Below are positions 17,640-41,622 of a stretch of DNA of 64,000 bases, piece by piece. Both the position numbers and the translations under genes were made by a program. The notes under the pieces were generated by a model. That model was not told the DNA's origin, did not search any database, and saw nothing but the letters and a program-made list of their open reading frames with translations. The stretch is from Paratrimastix pyriformis. Lineage: Eukaryota; Preaxostyla; Paratrimastigidae. The stretch lies in assembly GCA_027972325.1 (NCBI GenBank), contig JAPMOS010000072.1:115001-179000 (forward strand), written 5' to 3'. The first letter of the stretch is position 1. Every line of letters starts with the position of its first letter.

Positions 17640-18592
17640 CCGTACCCCACCCGACCCTTCACGCTCGCGGTGGCCCGGGGATTCTGCCAGGCCCTCCAGT
17701 GCGAGGAGGAGGCCCGCGGCTGGGCCCCCGGCGCAGCCGATTCTCCTCGGGGTCACCCTGGACGGCCTCGAGCAAAAGCTGGCCGCGCCCGCCTGGCGCC
17801 AGCAGGCCGCCCCCGACTGGAAGGTGCGCCGGCTCGTCTGGCTGCTGTTCGGCACCTTCCCCACCCTGCAAACCATTCGGTGCCGATACGCGCGGAAGGC
17901 CTCAGCATCTGCCGGCGACGCCCCCGGTGGGGTCACCTGCCCACTCTGCCACGGCGGCCCCGAGACCATGTCCCACCTGCTGTCCGGCTGCGGCAGGTAC
18001 CACGACTTCTACACGGCCCGCCACGACCGTGTGGTCCGCCGACTCTGGGCCTGGTTCGGCGGGCAACGCGACTGGGTCACGCGGCATTATATGGGCGTGT
18101 CGGCAACCAACTGTGCGCCCGCCTTCCCACCCACCCTGCTGGCTGGCCGCCGCCCTCCGCGACGTGCACCCCGACCTGGTGTTGCAGTCCCGTGGCTCTG
18201 ACGGCACCTGGTGGCTGCTCGACGTGGCCATCACTGGCCAGACCCACGACTGGCCGGCGCGGGCGGCGGCCAAGGCGGCCCACTACGTCGCCCTCTGCCA
18301 GGCCGTCACGGAGGCCACCGGGCAGCCCTGCCGCTCGGTGCCGGTGATCTTGTCGGCCCGAGGGACCGTGCCCCGGGCCACATGCCAGGCCCTGTCGCGG
18401 CTGACACCGGCCGACCCCCCTGCCGCGCGAACCGACCTCCAGCGGGCCCTCTCCTCCGTCTCGACCCTTCTGGTTCGGGACGCCCTCGCGCTCATGACCA
18501 TGCGCAACGGCGCAGCTGCCGCGGCGGGCCCCGCGCCCTGGCCACGCCGTAGCGGCCGCCCAGGGCCCACGACCCGCCCCACCCGCCCCTGA
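17640..18592 (+). pseudogene. CCHC knuckle and restriction-like endonuclease
   Basis: CPLCHGGPETMSHLLSGC is the C-x2-C-x8-H-x4-C knuckle found before the endonuclease of R2-like elements. After a frame break near 18140 comes VHPDLVLQ, then WWLLDVAITGQ and AKAAHYVALC, which fits the R2-type PD-(D/E)xK nuclease: P-D, D-x-A and a downstream Lys. The same region is intact in one frame in the second copy (56954-57835, minus), which confirms the reading. Stop at 18590-18592. Confidence 0.85.
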
Positions 18593-18773
18593 GCACCCCT
18601 CCCCATCACCCACACCCATCACTGGGCGGCCCCGCCACCAGGCGGGCCCCCGGCCGGGAGGAGCCACCATACGGGTCATTTGGCCCGGCCCCCCCCGGAG
18701 TGTAACGCATGGCGCGAAGGCGCGAGTAACCTTTCTTCTTGAACTTGTCGCCTGCGCCCTCGCAAATACACAG

Positions 18774-18906
18774 CATGTTCTCTCTGCCCTGGACGAACTC
18801 CAACGAGCCGAACGCCGATGCTCCTGTGGGTGGAGGGTGGTGAAGAGGCGCTCCGTACCCAGCACGAGGAGGGCTGACTTATGCCACAGTCTGACGACCC
18901 AGAGCA
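18774..18906. other. Junction with discoidin-like remnants
   Basis: After the retroelement end. GTGAAGAGGCGCTCCGTACC at about 18839 closely matches the discoidin-like fragment at about 8009, and GAACTCCAACGAGCCGAACG (about 18793) resembles its NEPN segment in the opposite orientation. Probably scrambled pieces of that family. Confidence 0.35.
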
Positions 18907-21045
18907 TCAGCTTTGTTCTGGGTACCGGTGTTCACCAGAGGATTCATATTCCAGCTGGTCCCTTCTGCCCGTGTGGGATCTCAGGGGTGGGCAGGTCAGC
19001 ACTACCTTGGCATCGCCGGGGAACCCGAACAAGGAAAGCATCTGCAAGTGGGGGCAGGGAAGCGAGAGAGGGAAATGCGCCTGGGAGGTGTTCAAAGTGA
19101 GGCGGGTCAACCTGGGCAGCCCAGACAGGGCCCTCACCAGCTGGGGCCAGTCCTCACTCAGGGTCTGGAGGTCCGCTGCCGAAAAAACACGCAGCCGGGC
19201 CCCGTGTCGGGTCAGCAAGCCCAGCAGGCTGGCCGCTTCGAGCCCATGCTTCTCAATGATGATGCTCCGGGGTTGTGCCGACATCTCGGCCCCATCCTCG
19301 TCCATCTGTAGGGAGGTGGTGCGCGATTTGGATTAGGCGCGGGCAGTTGGACAGTCGCACATGGACGGCGGGCAGGGATTTGTCAGCTATCTCCAGGTCG
19401 AAGCTGAGGAGTCCCGGTGCCTCCACCTGGAGGTCGAGCGGCGGCGGTGGCGGTGGAGGCGGCCCACCTTCTTCTTCGGGTCGATGAGTCACCAGCTCGT
19501 TGATGTGCAGATCGAGGTGCTCCAGCCGCGGCAACCGCATGACGAGCGGGTTGGGGAGCCGGGTCACGTTCAGGTGCAGCCTCTCCAGGCGGACCAGTGA
19601 CCCGCAGGCACACAGCATGGCCAGCAGGTCGGGTTGGGTCAGGCGGACGGAGGAGAGCGCACGCAGCCGCGGCGAGCCGGCCAGGAGCCAGGCGGGGTCA
19701 TAGGCAAAGTACCACCCACTAAACACGACCACTTCCAGGTCGGGCATGGGCACAATGAGTACCGGAGCGACCTCCTCATCCAGGGAGTGGGCGGGCACGG
19801 TGAAGGTGCGAAGCTGGGGGCACTCCAGGAAGCTCGGGTGGCAGCGCGTCATTTCGAGCGGGACACGACCAGCTGCGTCAGGCGGGGCATGGCACGCAGG
19901 GAGGCCTTCAGGGACGGCTCCTCGGCGTCCGATAGTCGCAGGCTGAGGCGACGCATGGTGGCCCGGTTTGCGGCCAGCAGACGGGCCAGCGGAGCCAACG
20001 CAGGGTCAGTCGTGCGAGTGATGTCCAAAGAGAGTGCCTCCAGGTGGCAGAGCCAAGGGCCGGGGAGGTCTTCCTCAGACAGCGCGCGGGCCAGCTTGAG
20101 GGAGGTCAGGTGCGAGGCAATGGGCTTGAGGGCTGCAGGCGGACAGCGAAAGAGCCTCAGGCTGGTCACGGCCGTGAGTGTGCCCACGAAAGGTTCCAGG
20201 TTCTCGTCTCCAATCTCAATATCAAGAGCCCGTAGGTCGATGTTTTTTGTGGCGCCTGAGGGGGGCCACAGAGGGTCGGCGTCTGAAATGTCGAGTTCTT
20301 TGAGGATGCCCGAGAGGGGCGCCAGTGCAGAAAGGTCCGGTTGGAGAAGGGGGAACAGCTGATCTTGGACAATTTCTGTGACGGAGCAACGAAGAACCTG
20401 GAGACTGGGGCAAGAGCGGGCCAGGGCAGCCAGGAGGTTGGTGCTCATGGCGAGATGCGGGCTGACCGTAAGCTCCACAAGCCCGGGCAGGTGGCTCAGG
20501 ATGCATTCGGTGTCGGATTCGGAGAGCGAGGGCAGGACCAGAACGGCTAGCTGGGTGTGGTCCCGAAAGGCCTCATCCACCCAGTCGGCACTGTCGGCCA
20601 GGCAGAAGTCCCTCCAACTCTTGATTGTCGGAAACGTGAGTTTGTAGAGGGATTTGCAGGGCCCAACAAGGGCGGCCAGGGCATCAGCGGTGATGGCGGG
20701 CATGCTGTCGTACAGAGCAGGATCGGATTCAGGAATTGTGATTTCGCGGAGGGTGCCTCGAACGGTCATACGGAAGGCATGTGAAAGGCCCAGCAACTGA
20801 ATATAGGTATAAAAAGGGCAGGGAGAGGCCTCCATGATAATTCGAGAGAGTTCTGATGGGAAGTGGATCATCCCGGTCTGTATGGGCGGGTTTGTGTGGG
20901 CCTGTGGCATTTGTCTTGTTGCCTGCGCGTTCGGTGGGTGCATTTGCCTGGATGGTGGTGGCAGAGTGTGCAGGACCTGGCCGCCCGGGACCAGTGCATT
21001 TGCCCGGGCGTTGAGGGCCTGCTGTTCCGGGGAGCCCTGCACCAC
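18907..21045 (-). pseudogene. Broken F-box/LRR-like paralogue
   Basis: Inverted paralogue of the gene at 10651-12682. The first frame (21045-19849) reads MVQGSPEQQALNARANALVP, then IHFPSELSRIIMEASPCPFY and ITADALAALVGPCKSLYKL, nearly identical in places to the other copy, but stops early at LTQLVVSRSK. The paralogy resumes in another frame (from about 19830: LECPQLRTFTVPAHSL, SPRLRALSSVRLTQPDLLA), and again near 19300 (HGLEAASLLGLLTRHGARLR). About 40 residues present in the first copy are missing at the first break. Small introns at the breaks are possible but no GTC-type donor was evident, so I call it a pseudogene. Confidence 0.7.
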
Positions 21046-21852
21046 CTAGAAAGAGAAGGATGCGTCAAAAACATCAACAAGTTTACAGACTGGCAGGCAT
21101 GCCCTCCCATCGCTGGGGTGGTTGATATTCGAGGAGGTGGGGACCATGAAGTCGGGATGAGGACTGTATCTCTTCGTCGCTGTTGCGATGGTGTGTATTG
21201 ATGTTGCTATCTGTCCCACCTCCAGCTTCCATTCGTCAATCGTTCCGGCCGCCTCCATGCGGTCCTGGGGGCCCCGGACTGGGCCCATCTCGAGGCCCTG
21301 GGCGCGGACAAGTGGCAGGTCATGATCGGGAGGCCGGCCGCTGGTTGGGGGCGCCCGACTCGTGAGGCCGTCAACCGGATTGCGGGAGACTTCTTGGCCC
21401 AGGCCCATGCGCGCCGGCTGCAACTGCTCAAGGTGCGACGAGCCGAGCCACCGCGGACGGCCGGCGATCGGAGGGCCCGGCGGGAGACGACACCACCGGG
21501 GCTGAGCCAAGGAAGGCTACCTGCTGTGCCCATCCAGCAGACTAGCGGCCACCGAAACGAGGCCTCCACTACATAGCAATCGACCGAACCCCTCTCCTTT
21601 GCGGGTGGACGACGGCAGCGTCAGGCTCGCCGGGTGGGCTCGTCCTCAAAACCTGCGGGGAGGGGGGGGGGAAGTCTTAGGTCGTCGCTCTTCCATCCAT
21701 TTTCTCTCCCTGGCTTGCTTTCGGGGCGACCTAGGATGGTGGCATACCGACCAAGCGCAACCACGAGGCCGAGGCTCACCAGTGAAGGAGGTGGGGGTGA
21801 TGAGATGCGATGCACTTTGAGCCGAAGCCTATCGGAGGTGATGAGGTGACGG
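21046..21852. other. Region with one possible plus-strand exon
   Basis: 21230-21574 is open on the plus strand and reads protein-like (VNRSGRLHAVLGAPDWAHLE, then REAVNRIAGDFLAQAHARRL), but I recognise no family and no splice partners. The rest shows nothing clear. Confidence 0.3.
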
Positions 21853-21952
21853 GGGAATTGGGGGATAAAACCTTTTGTGATTTCTTTCTCATGGCTCCTT
21901 AGTTAGCCTCACACGAGGCTGCATTAACACGAGACTGACTGACTGGCGCCTC
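21853..21952 (+). repeat. Interspersed repeat with hairpin AGCCTC..GAGGCT
   Basis: About 100 bp similar to 55098-55205: GGATAAAACCTTTT, then TTTCTTTCTCATGG, GTTAGCCTCACACGAGGCT and TTAACACGAGACTG. A shorter inverted match occurs at about 29895-29940. AGCCTC-ACAC-GAGGCT can form a hairpin. This copy ends directly upstream of the CFAP100-like start codon. Confidence 0.65.
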
Positions 21953-21953
21953 C

Positions 21954-29611
<7,658 letters not shown>

Positions 29612-30300
29612 GGGCACAGTTTTTTTTTTCTTTTCCCCTCTGTTTCGAAGGCGATGCCGCTTGTTGCTGCTTGTTGATATCATCGTTGTCGGTTGTCGGA
29701 TACCCCAAGTTGGTCGGGTTTGGGGTGGGAGGAAGCTCTGATGAGGGGTGATGTCCAAATAAGAAGATGGCTGCCGCCTTGCGACACAGGCTGAGGGAGA
29801 AGGCGGAAGGGCTTGAGGAAACGTGGAGGGGAGAGCCGGGCTTACGCGAGTGTTCCGGTTCAGGACATATAATAATTTTTGAATTTGAGTTTGCCTACCG
29901 AGTTAGTCAGTCGAGTGAATGCAGCCTCGTGTGAGGCAACGAAGGAAGAAAATCGAACAAGGAATGCCTTCCCCCCTTCCCCCACCGTCCCACCCTCCGC
30001 CCGCCTCCCGTTTCCGGATGTGTGTGGAACGCCATGTATTGGAGAAGAGCAGAACAGAGTCACAGGGCATCCCAATGATGATGAGGACCGTGGCACGTGG
30101 TGGTGATGACGGGCCCCGAATGCCGGGACCGCAGCGGGATGGTCCTCAGCAACCTCCTGAAACCCTTGCGACCGGGGGGGAGGGGGAGGGGGAGGGGAGG
30201 GGGAGGGGAGGATGGGGGAGGGAGGTGGAGGGGCGCCAATCGAGATCAAAGAATGGATGGATTCCATTGTTCCGTCGGGACTCAATGGCGGGCCCGGAGG
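29612..30300. other. Intergenic, repeat fragment and G-rich tract
   Basis: Contains an inverted partial copy (about 29895-29940, CAGCCTCGTGTGAGGC) of the interspersed repeat at 21853, and a GGGGGAGGGGGAGG tract at about 30173-30235. No gene recognised. Confidence 0.45.
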
Positions 30301-30329
30301 AGGACGCTATAAAGAATAGGGGCCGGTGT

Positions 30330-31196
30330 CAATCGTATTGGGGCTGGCGGGGCTGTCGGGGGTGCTGGCGCGTGGGCTGGCCTGTCTCGTCCGCCCGATT
30401 GTAGCGGTGACCTGAGCTGCTCGGCGGCGGGTGTGTGTCCGCCAGCTGGAGCATGCCCGGGTTGTGCGCCGAACTTGGGTGGGCTGCGGGGGCTGGCGGC
30501 AGTGCTGGGTGGGGAGCCCTGTCGTCGGCCTGATCGGGGAGGTGCAGGACCAGGGCCCCCCATGTGTGTTGCTGCTGCTGCTGCTGAGGCAGGGGCGGTT
30601 GCCGAGGCGACAGGGGCAGGGGGGGCAGGGCCCCGGGTTTTGGACAGGTGGGACGATCCAAAGGCGGAGCAGCGGAACGACCCAGCAGCATGGGATGGCT
30701 GGAAAATGTGATGGGATGATGATGATTGGGGGATGATGAGTGGATGATGAGTGGATGATGATGATGGATGATGATGATGAGTGGATGAGGATGAGTGGAT
30801 GAGGATGAGGGGATGAGGATGAGTGGATGATGATGAGTGGAGTGATGATGAGTGGATGATGATGATGATGCTGATGATGATGCTGATGATGCTGCTGATG
30901 ATGATGATTGGGTGATGATGATGATGATGATGATGATTGGGTGATGATGATGATGATTGGGTGATGATGATGATGATTTGGTGATGATTTGGTGATGATT
31001 TGGTGATGATTTGGTGGTGGCGATGATTTGGTGGTCGTGGTGGTGGTGGTGGTGGTGGTGGTGGTGGTGGTGGTGGTGGTGGTGGTGGTGGTGGTGGTGG
31101 TGGTGGTGGTGGTGGTGGTGGTGGTGGTGGTGGTGGTGGTGGTGGTGGTGGTGGTGGTGGTGGTGGTGGTGGTGGTGGTGGTGGTGGTGGTGGTGG

Positions 31197-31231
<35 letters not shown>

Positions 31232-32455
31232 GGCTGGAAAAGGAGCTGAGGCAAGAGAAGGGGAGGTGGGGCGGAACCGACCGTGTCCAAGCCCATGAGC
31301 AACCGGCGGGGACAGTGGACGAGAAACAGTTGGCCACGCTGATACAGCCGATAGATAAAGCGCAGAGGGTGTTCGTCAGCGGGGACCTCCACCCCTTCGG
31401 ATCTTGCCTTCTTCGTGGCCTCGACCTTCATATCATCCAGGATTGTTGCAATGTACTGCTGCTGAATATCGAGATTCCGCTGCTGCTGCTCGGGCGGTGG
31501 AGGGGAAGGGTGTGGGAGCGAAGGCGGGACATGCAGACCAATTCAGCATCCGAAGGGTCGGAGCCGCCGGTCCGCCTGCGGGGAGTGGTCGAGACACCAC
31601 CATCAGGGGGCGGAGTCATCACCCCGGCGAAGGCGATCGCGGAAAGCAGGGCGTCCGTTTCGCCCGGGGGTCCGCGAAGACATTTGGCGACCAAGGCCGC
31701 GATGTCCCGCTCAAGCTGGATGAGCTTGAGCGGGACATCCAGGGGTTGGGTCGTCACCCCGGCGACAATGAGGGTGTCGCCTTTGGAGGCGTGATCCGGA
31801 TGAATGGTCCCCGTGGAACCGATTCGGTGAATGTGTGAGAAGAAGGACTGAGGCTGCGGCGGGAAAAAATAAAAGCTGCATAGGTCTGCCCTCATTGGAT
31901 CCGGCGCCTCACCGTTGACCTGATAAAGACACATAAAATCAGGGCATACCTAAACGGAGGTGATGAAGGCGATGCCGAGCAGCAGAAGACCTTATCAAAC
32001 GAGCGGCCGTGGAGAAAACGATACAATGGGGAGAGGATGGTGCGCGCTTTCTCGATAACGTCACCTTCATCGATGATGGACTCGTGGATTGGAAAGACTG
32101 GCAGGGTAAGGATCCGGCATAGTTCTAAAAATAGGGTCGCACAACCACAGCTTTCGTAGATCATAGCGTCTGCGCTTGACGCCGAAGCTATCAGGAATTG
32201 AAGTTTTGAAGTTATACAACTCAGAGAAAAAAACAGACATCTTGACTGCTGCTGCAATTGACGAATTTCCGCCTTATCGACTTCCCGTAATAGTTTTAAT
32301 TGACGAATTTCCGCCGTTTCGTCTTCCCGTAATTTCTTGAGCTCCTCCCGGAGCTGCCGAATTTCCTCCGCCAAATTGGGGGCGCTGGGCCCTGTTGAGG
32401 GCGAAGGGGCGGGCGGGGCGGGCGAGGGCATGGACTTCGGCTTTTTCGGCGCCAC
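30330..32455 (-). CDS. Unknown protein with N-terminal coiled coil
   Basis: Reads from 32455 with MAPKKPKSMPSPAPPAPSPS, then a coiled coil with repeated AEIRQL units (EEIRQLREELKKLREDETAE). Later likely exons: about 31830-31500 (RIGSTGTIHPDHASKGDTLI, LIQLERDIAALVAKCLRGPP) and about 31490-31300 in another frame (NLDIQQQYIATILDDMKVEA, then HPLRFIYRLYQRGQL). A long repeat-filled intron (31240-30720) separates a Pro/Gln-rich 3' part ending near 30330. Exon joints are not settled. No family recognised. It is head-to-head with the PCIF1 homologue, less than 100 bp between start codons. Confidence 0.5.
30715..31028. repeat. ATG-type array
   Basis: GATGATGAGTGGATGATG and GATTTGGTGATG variants, inside the minus-strand gene. 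Confidence 0.93.
31029..31232. repeat. (GTG)n then (ATG)n array
   Basis: About 165 bp of uninterrupted GTG triplets followed by ATG triplets. On the coding (minus) strand of the host gene it is (CAC)n. Confidence 0.97.
31701..31739. repeat. Perfect 17-bp inverted repeat, 5-bp loop
   Basis: GATGTCCCGCTCAAGCT at 31701-31717 is perfectly complementary to AGCTTGAGCGGGACATC at 31723-31739. It lies in a likely exon of the minus-strand gene, where it encodes DVPLKLIQLERDI. Confidence 0.95.
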
Positions 32456-32537
32456 AAGAAAATGATGATAGAAAACGGCTTGATGTGGAGATTCTCCCCA
32501 AAAGCACTTGCCATTTTATTTTGTGATCGATTTCGGC

Positions 32538-36166
<3,629 letters not shown>

Positions 36167-36267
36167 TACTTCGTAATGCGTCTCTTGTATATCTGCGACC
36201 ACGTCACCCCCGAAAACCTGCACCGACGACGACTTCACCTTTGGGGTTCTCGAAACTCATACCAGAT

Positions 36268-39639
<3,372 letters not shown>

Positions 39640-40159
39640 ATTTTTTTTCCGAGCGTCGACATCCCCACCACCCAACCCCCATATGCCGACAGTACCCACG
39701 CTTCGACAAAAATCTTTGAGGATCAGATGGGCACGCCTCAACTTCGCCCCCGCGTAAAGAAGAATTAATTTTTTTTTTGTGTGTGAATTGTGCTCCTCCC
39801 ATGTCGATGGTCCACCAACTGTAGAATCTCTCCCAACTTCTAAAAAGATTTTGTTTTTTGCGAGTCGCCATACACGCCTCCGAGAGCGGCCGCCATCCAA
39901 CTTCGCCCCCGCGTAAATTTTTTTTCGAGCGTCGACATCCCCCCACCCCAGATGCCGATAGTACCCCCGCTTCGACAAAAATCTTTGAGTCAGATGGGCA
40001 CGCCTCCGAGAGCGGCCATTCCAACTACGCCCCCGCGTAAAGAAGAATTAATTTTTTTTTTTGTTCGATGATTCGCCATTCTTCCCCCCCATATCTATAG
40101 TCCATCAATCTCCCAAAGAAGTCCCCGCAAAGAAGGAGTCATTTTGGGTTTTGTGAATA

Positions 40160-40545
40160 TGATCATGATCAAGATCCTCAGCATCATCCATCATCATCCA
40201 ATCATCATTATCCAATCATTCGGGGTGGTCTGAAAGAGAGCCTGCAGCGTGGCCCGAGGGACTCCCCGTGCCAAGGGACGACCGGGACCGTACGGCATGG
40301 TTGCTGGAATTACGAATGCGGATGGAGGGCTGATACCCTGCCGTCCGCGCCTGTTGGTGTTGACTGTGAGGAGACCTCCCGATGCATCCGACGGGTCTCC
40401 CAGAGGGCGGGGGGAGGGGTTTATACCCGGGTATCGACACCCAAATTGCCTCGTTGAAGGGGGTGGGGTGGTGGTGGGTGGGGGGGATATACACCGGGGC
40501 TCTGCTTCCATGATGGTGGCGATGACCATCGTGGCGGGGTGGGGG
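40160..40545. other. Spacer between OTU1 tail and aminoacylase
   Basis: A short CAT stretch (about 40176-40216), then unique sequence without a recognised gene. Confidence 0.4.
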
Positions 40546-40547
40546 TG

Positions 40548-40660
40548 ATGTCGAATGGCGGCTATTCCCTCCCGGGAACAGCGGCATTAGCGAGCCTATG
40601 ATGACCGTGTCGAATGGCGGCTATTACCTCCCGGGAACAGCGGCATTAGCGAGCCTGGGA
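40548..40660 (-). repeat. Duplicated end of the aminoacylase gene
   Basis: GTGTCGAATGGCGGCTATT is present twice (about 40548 and 40610), each followed by a CTCCCGGGAACAGCGGCATT block. The inner copy carries the last codons and stop of the aminoacylase; the other is a downstream duplicate. Confidence 0.85.
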
Positions 40661-41449
40661 ATGAGGTGTCGGTAAATCTCCACCCCGGCCAAGTAGATGT
40701 CCTTATGCAGATACTCATCGGGCTGATGGAGCAGGCTGGGGGTCAGGTTCATGGGGGAGAACCCGAAGCACGGGATGCCGTGCTCGCGGATGTGACGAGC
40801 GTCGGTGGCCGCCGGGAAGACGGCCGGCTGGAAGTCCAGGCCCCTGTGGGTGGCGGAAGGGGTAATGTCGGCGAGGGGAAGATCAGCCATCATCATCCAA
40901 TCATCAATCGACATCATCATCATTCAATCATCATCATCATCATCCAGTCATCAAATTTCCAATCATCCTATCATCCAATCATCACCATCCAATCATCACC
41001 ATCCAATCATCACCATCCAACACTATCAACATATCATCATCAACATCAATCATCCATTCAGCCCATCAACACACAATCATCCGCTGAAAACAAACGGACA
41101 TGTCCTTGGCGGTGCCCATGAAGGCGTCCCACCAGGGCGAGTTGACGGGCACCAGCGGCGTGTTGATGGGCGGGTTCAACTGTGTGTATTGTGTGTGTGT
41201 GTGTGTGTCGAGTAAAGAAGGAACGAAGTAACGGGAAAATAAAACAAACCAGAGGTAGAAGAGACAGCACGAATGTCACTGCACCTGAACAGAGGGCAGG
41301 ATGAATGTGAATGACGTGGCTGGAACATGGTGGGATGTCTGAGGGTGATGATGCTGATGCTGATGCTGATGCTGATGCTGATGCTGATGCTGATGCTGAG
41401 TGGATGATGAGTGGATGATGTTGATGAGTGGATGATGATGATGATCGGG

Positions 41450-41513
<64 letters not shown>

Positions 41514-41542
41514 CGGATGGTGATGATCGGATGATGATGATC

Positions 41543-41622
<80 letters not shown>

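Larger units (their letters stand above)
12850..18773 (+). mobile_element. RLE-type non-LTR retroelement with GIY-YIG
   Basis: Degenerate element of about 5.9 kb; the 5' end is not defined. Order on the plus strand: duplicated N-terminal domain (about 13228-13680), GIY-YIG nuclease (14306-14560), basic linker (about 14960-15260), reverse transcriptase (about 15384-16700), RNase H (about 17071-17540), CCHC zinc knuckle (about 17937-17985), restriction-like endonuclease (about 18160-18330), and a 3' UTR ending TCGCAA near 18764, shared with two other copies. RT, zinc knuckle and RLE match the layout of R2/CRE-like LINEs. An RNase H between RT and knuckle, and a GIY-YIG in front, are not part of that standard layout. 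Several frame breaks and an in-frame TGA show that this copy is dead as sequenced. Confidence 0.85.
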
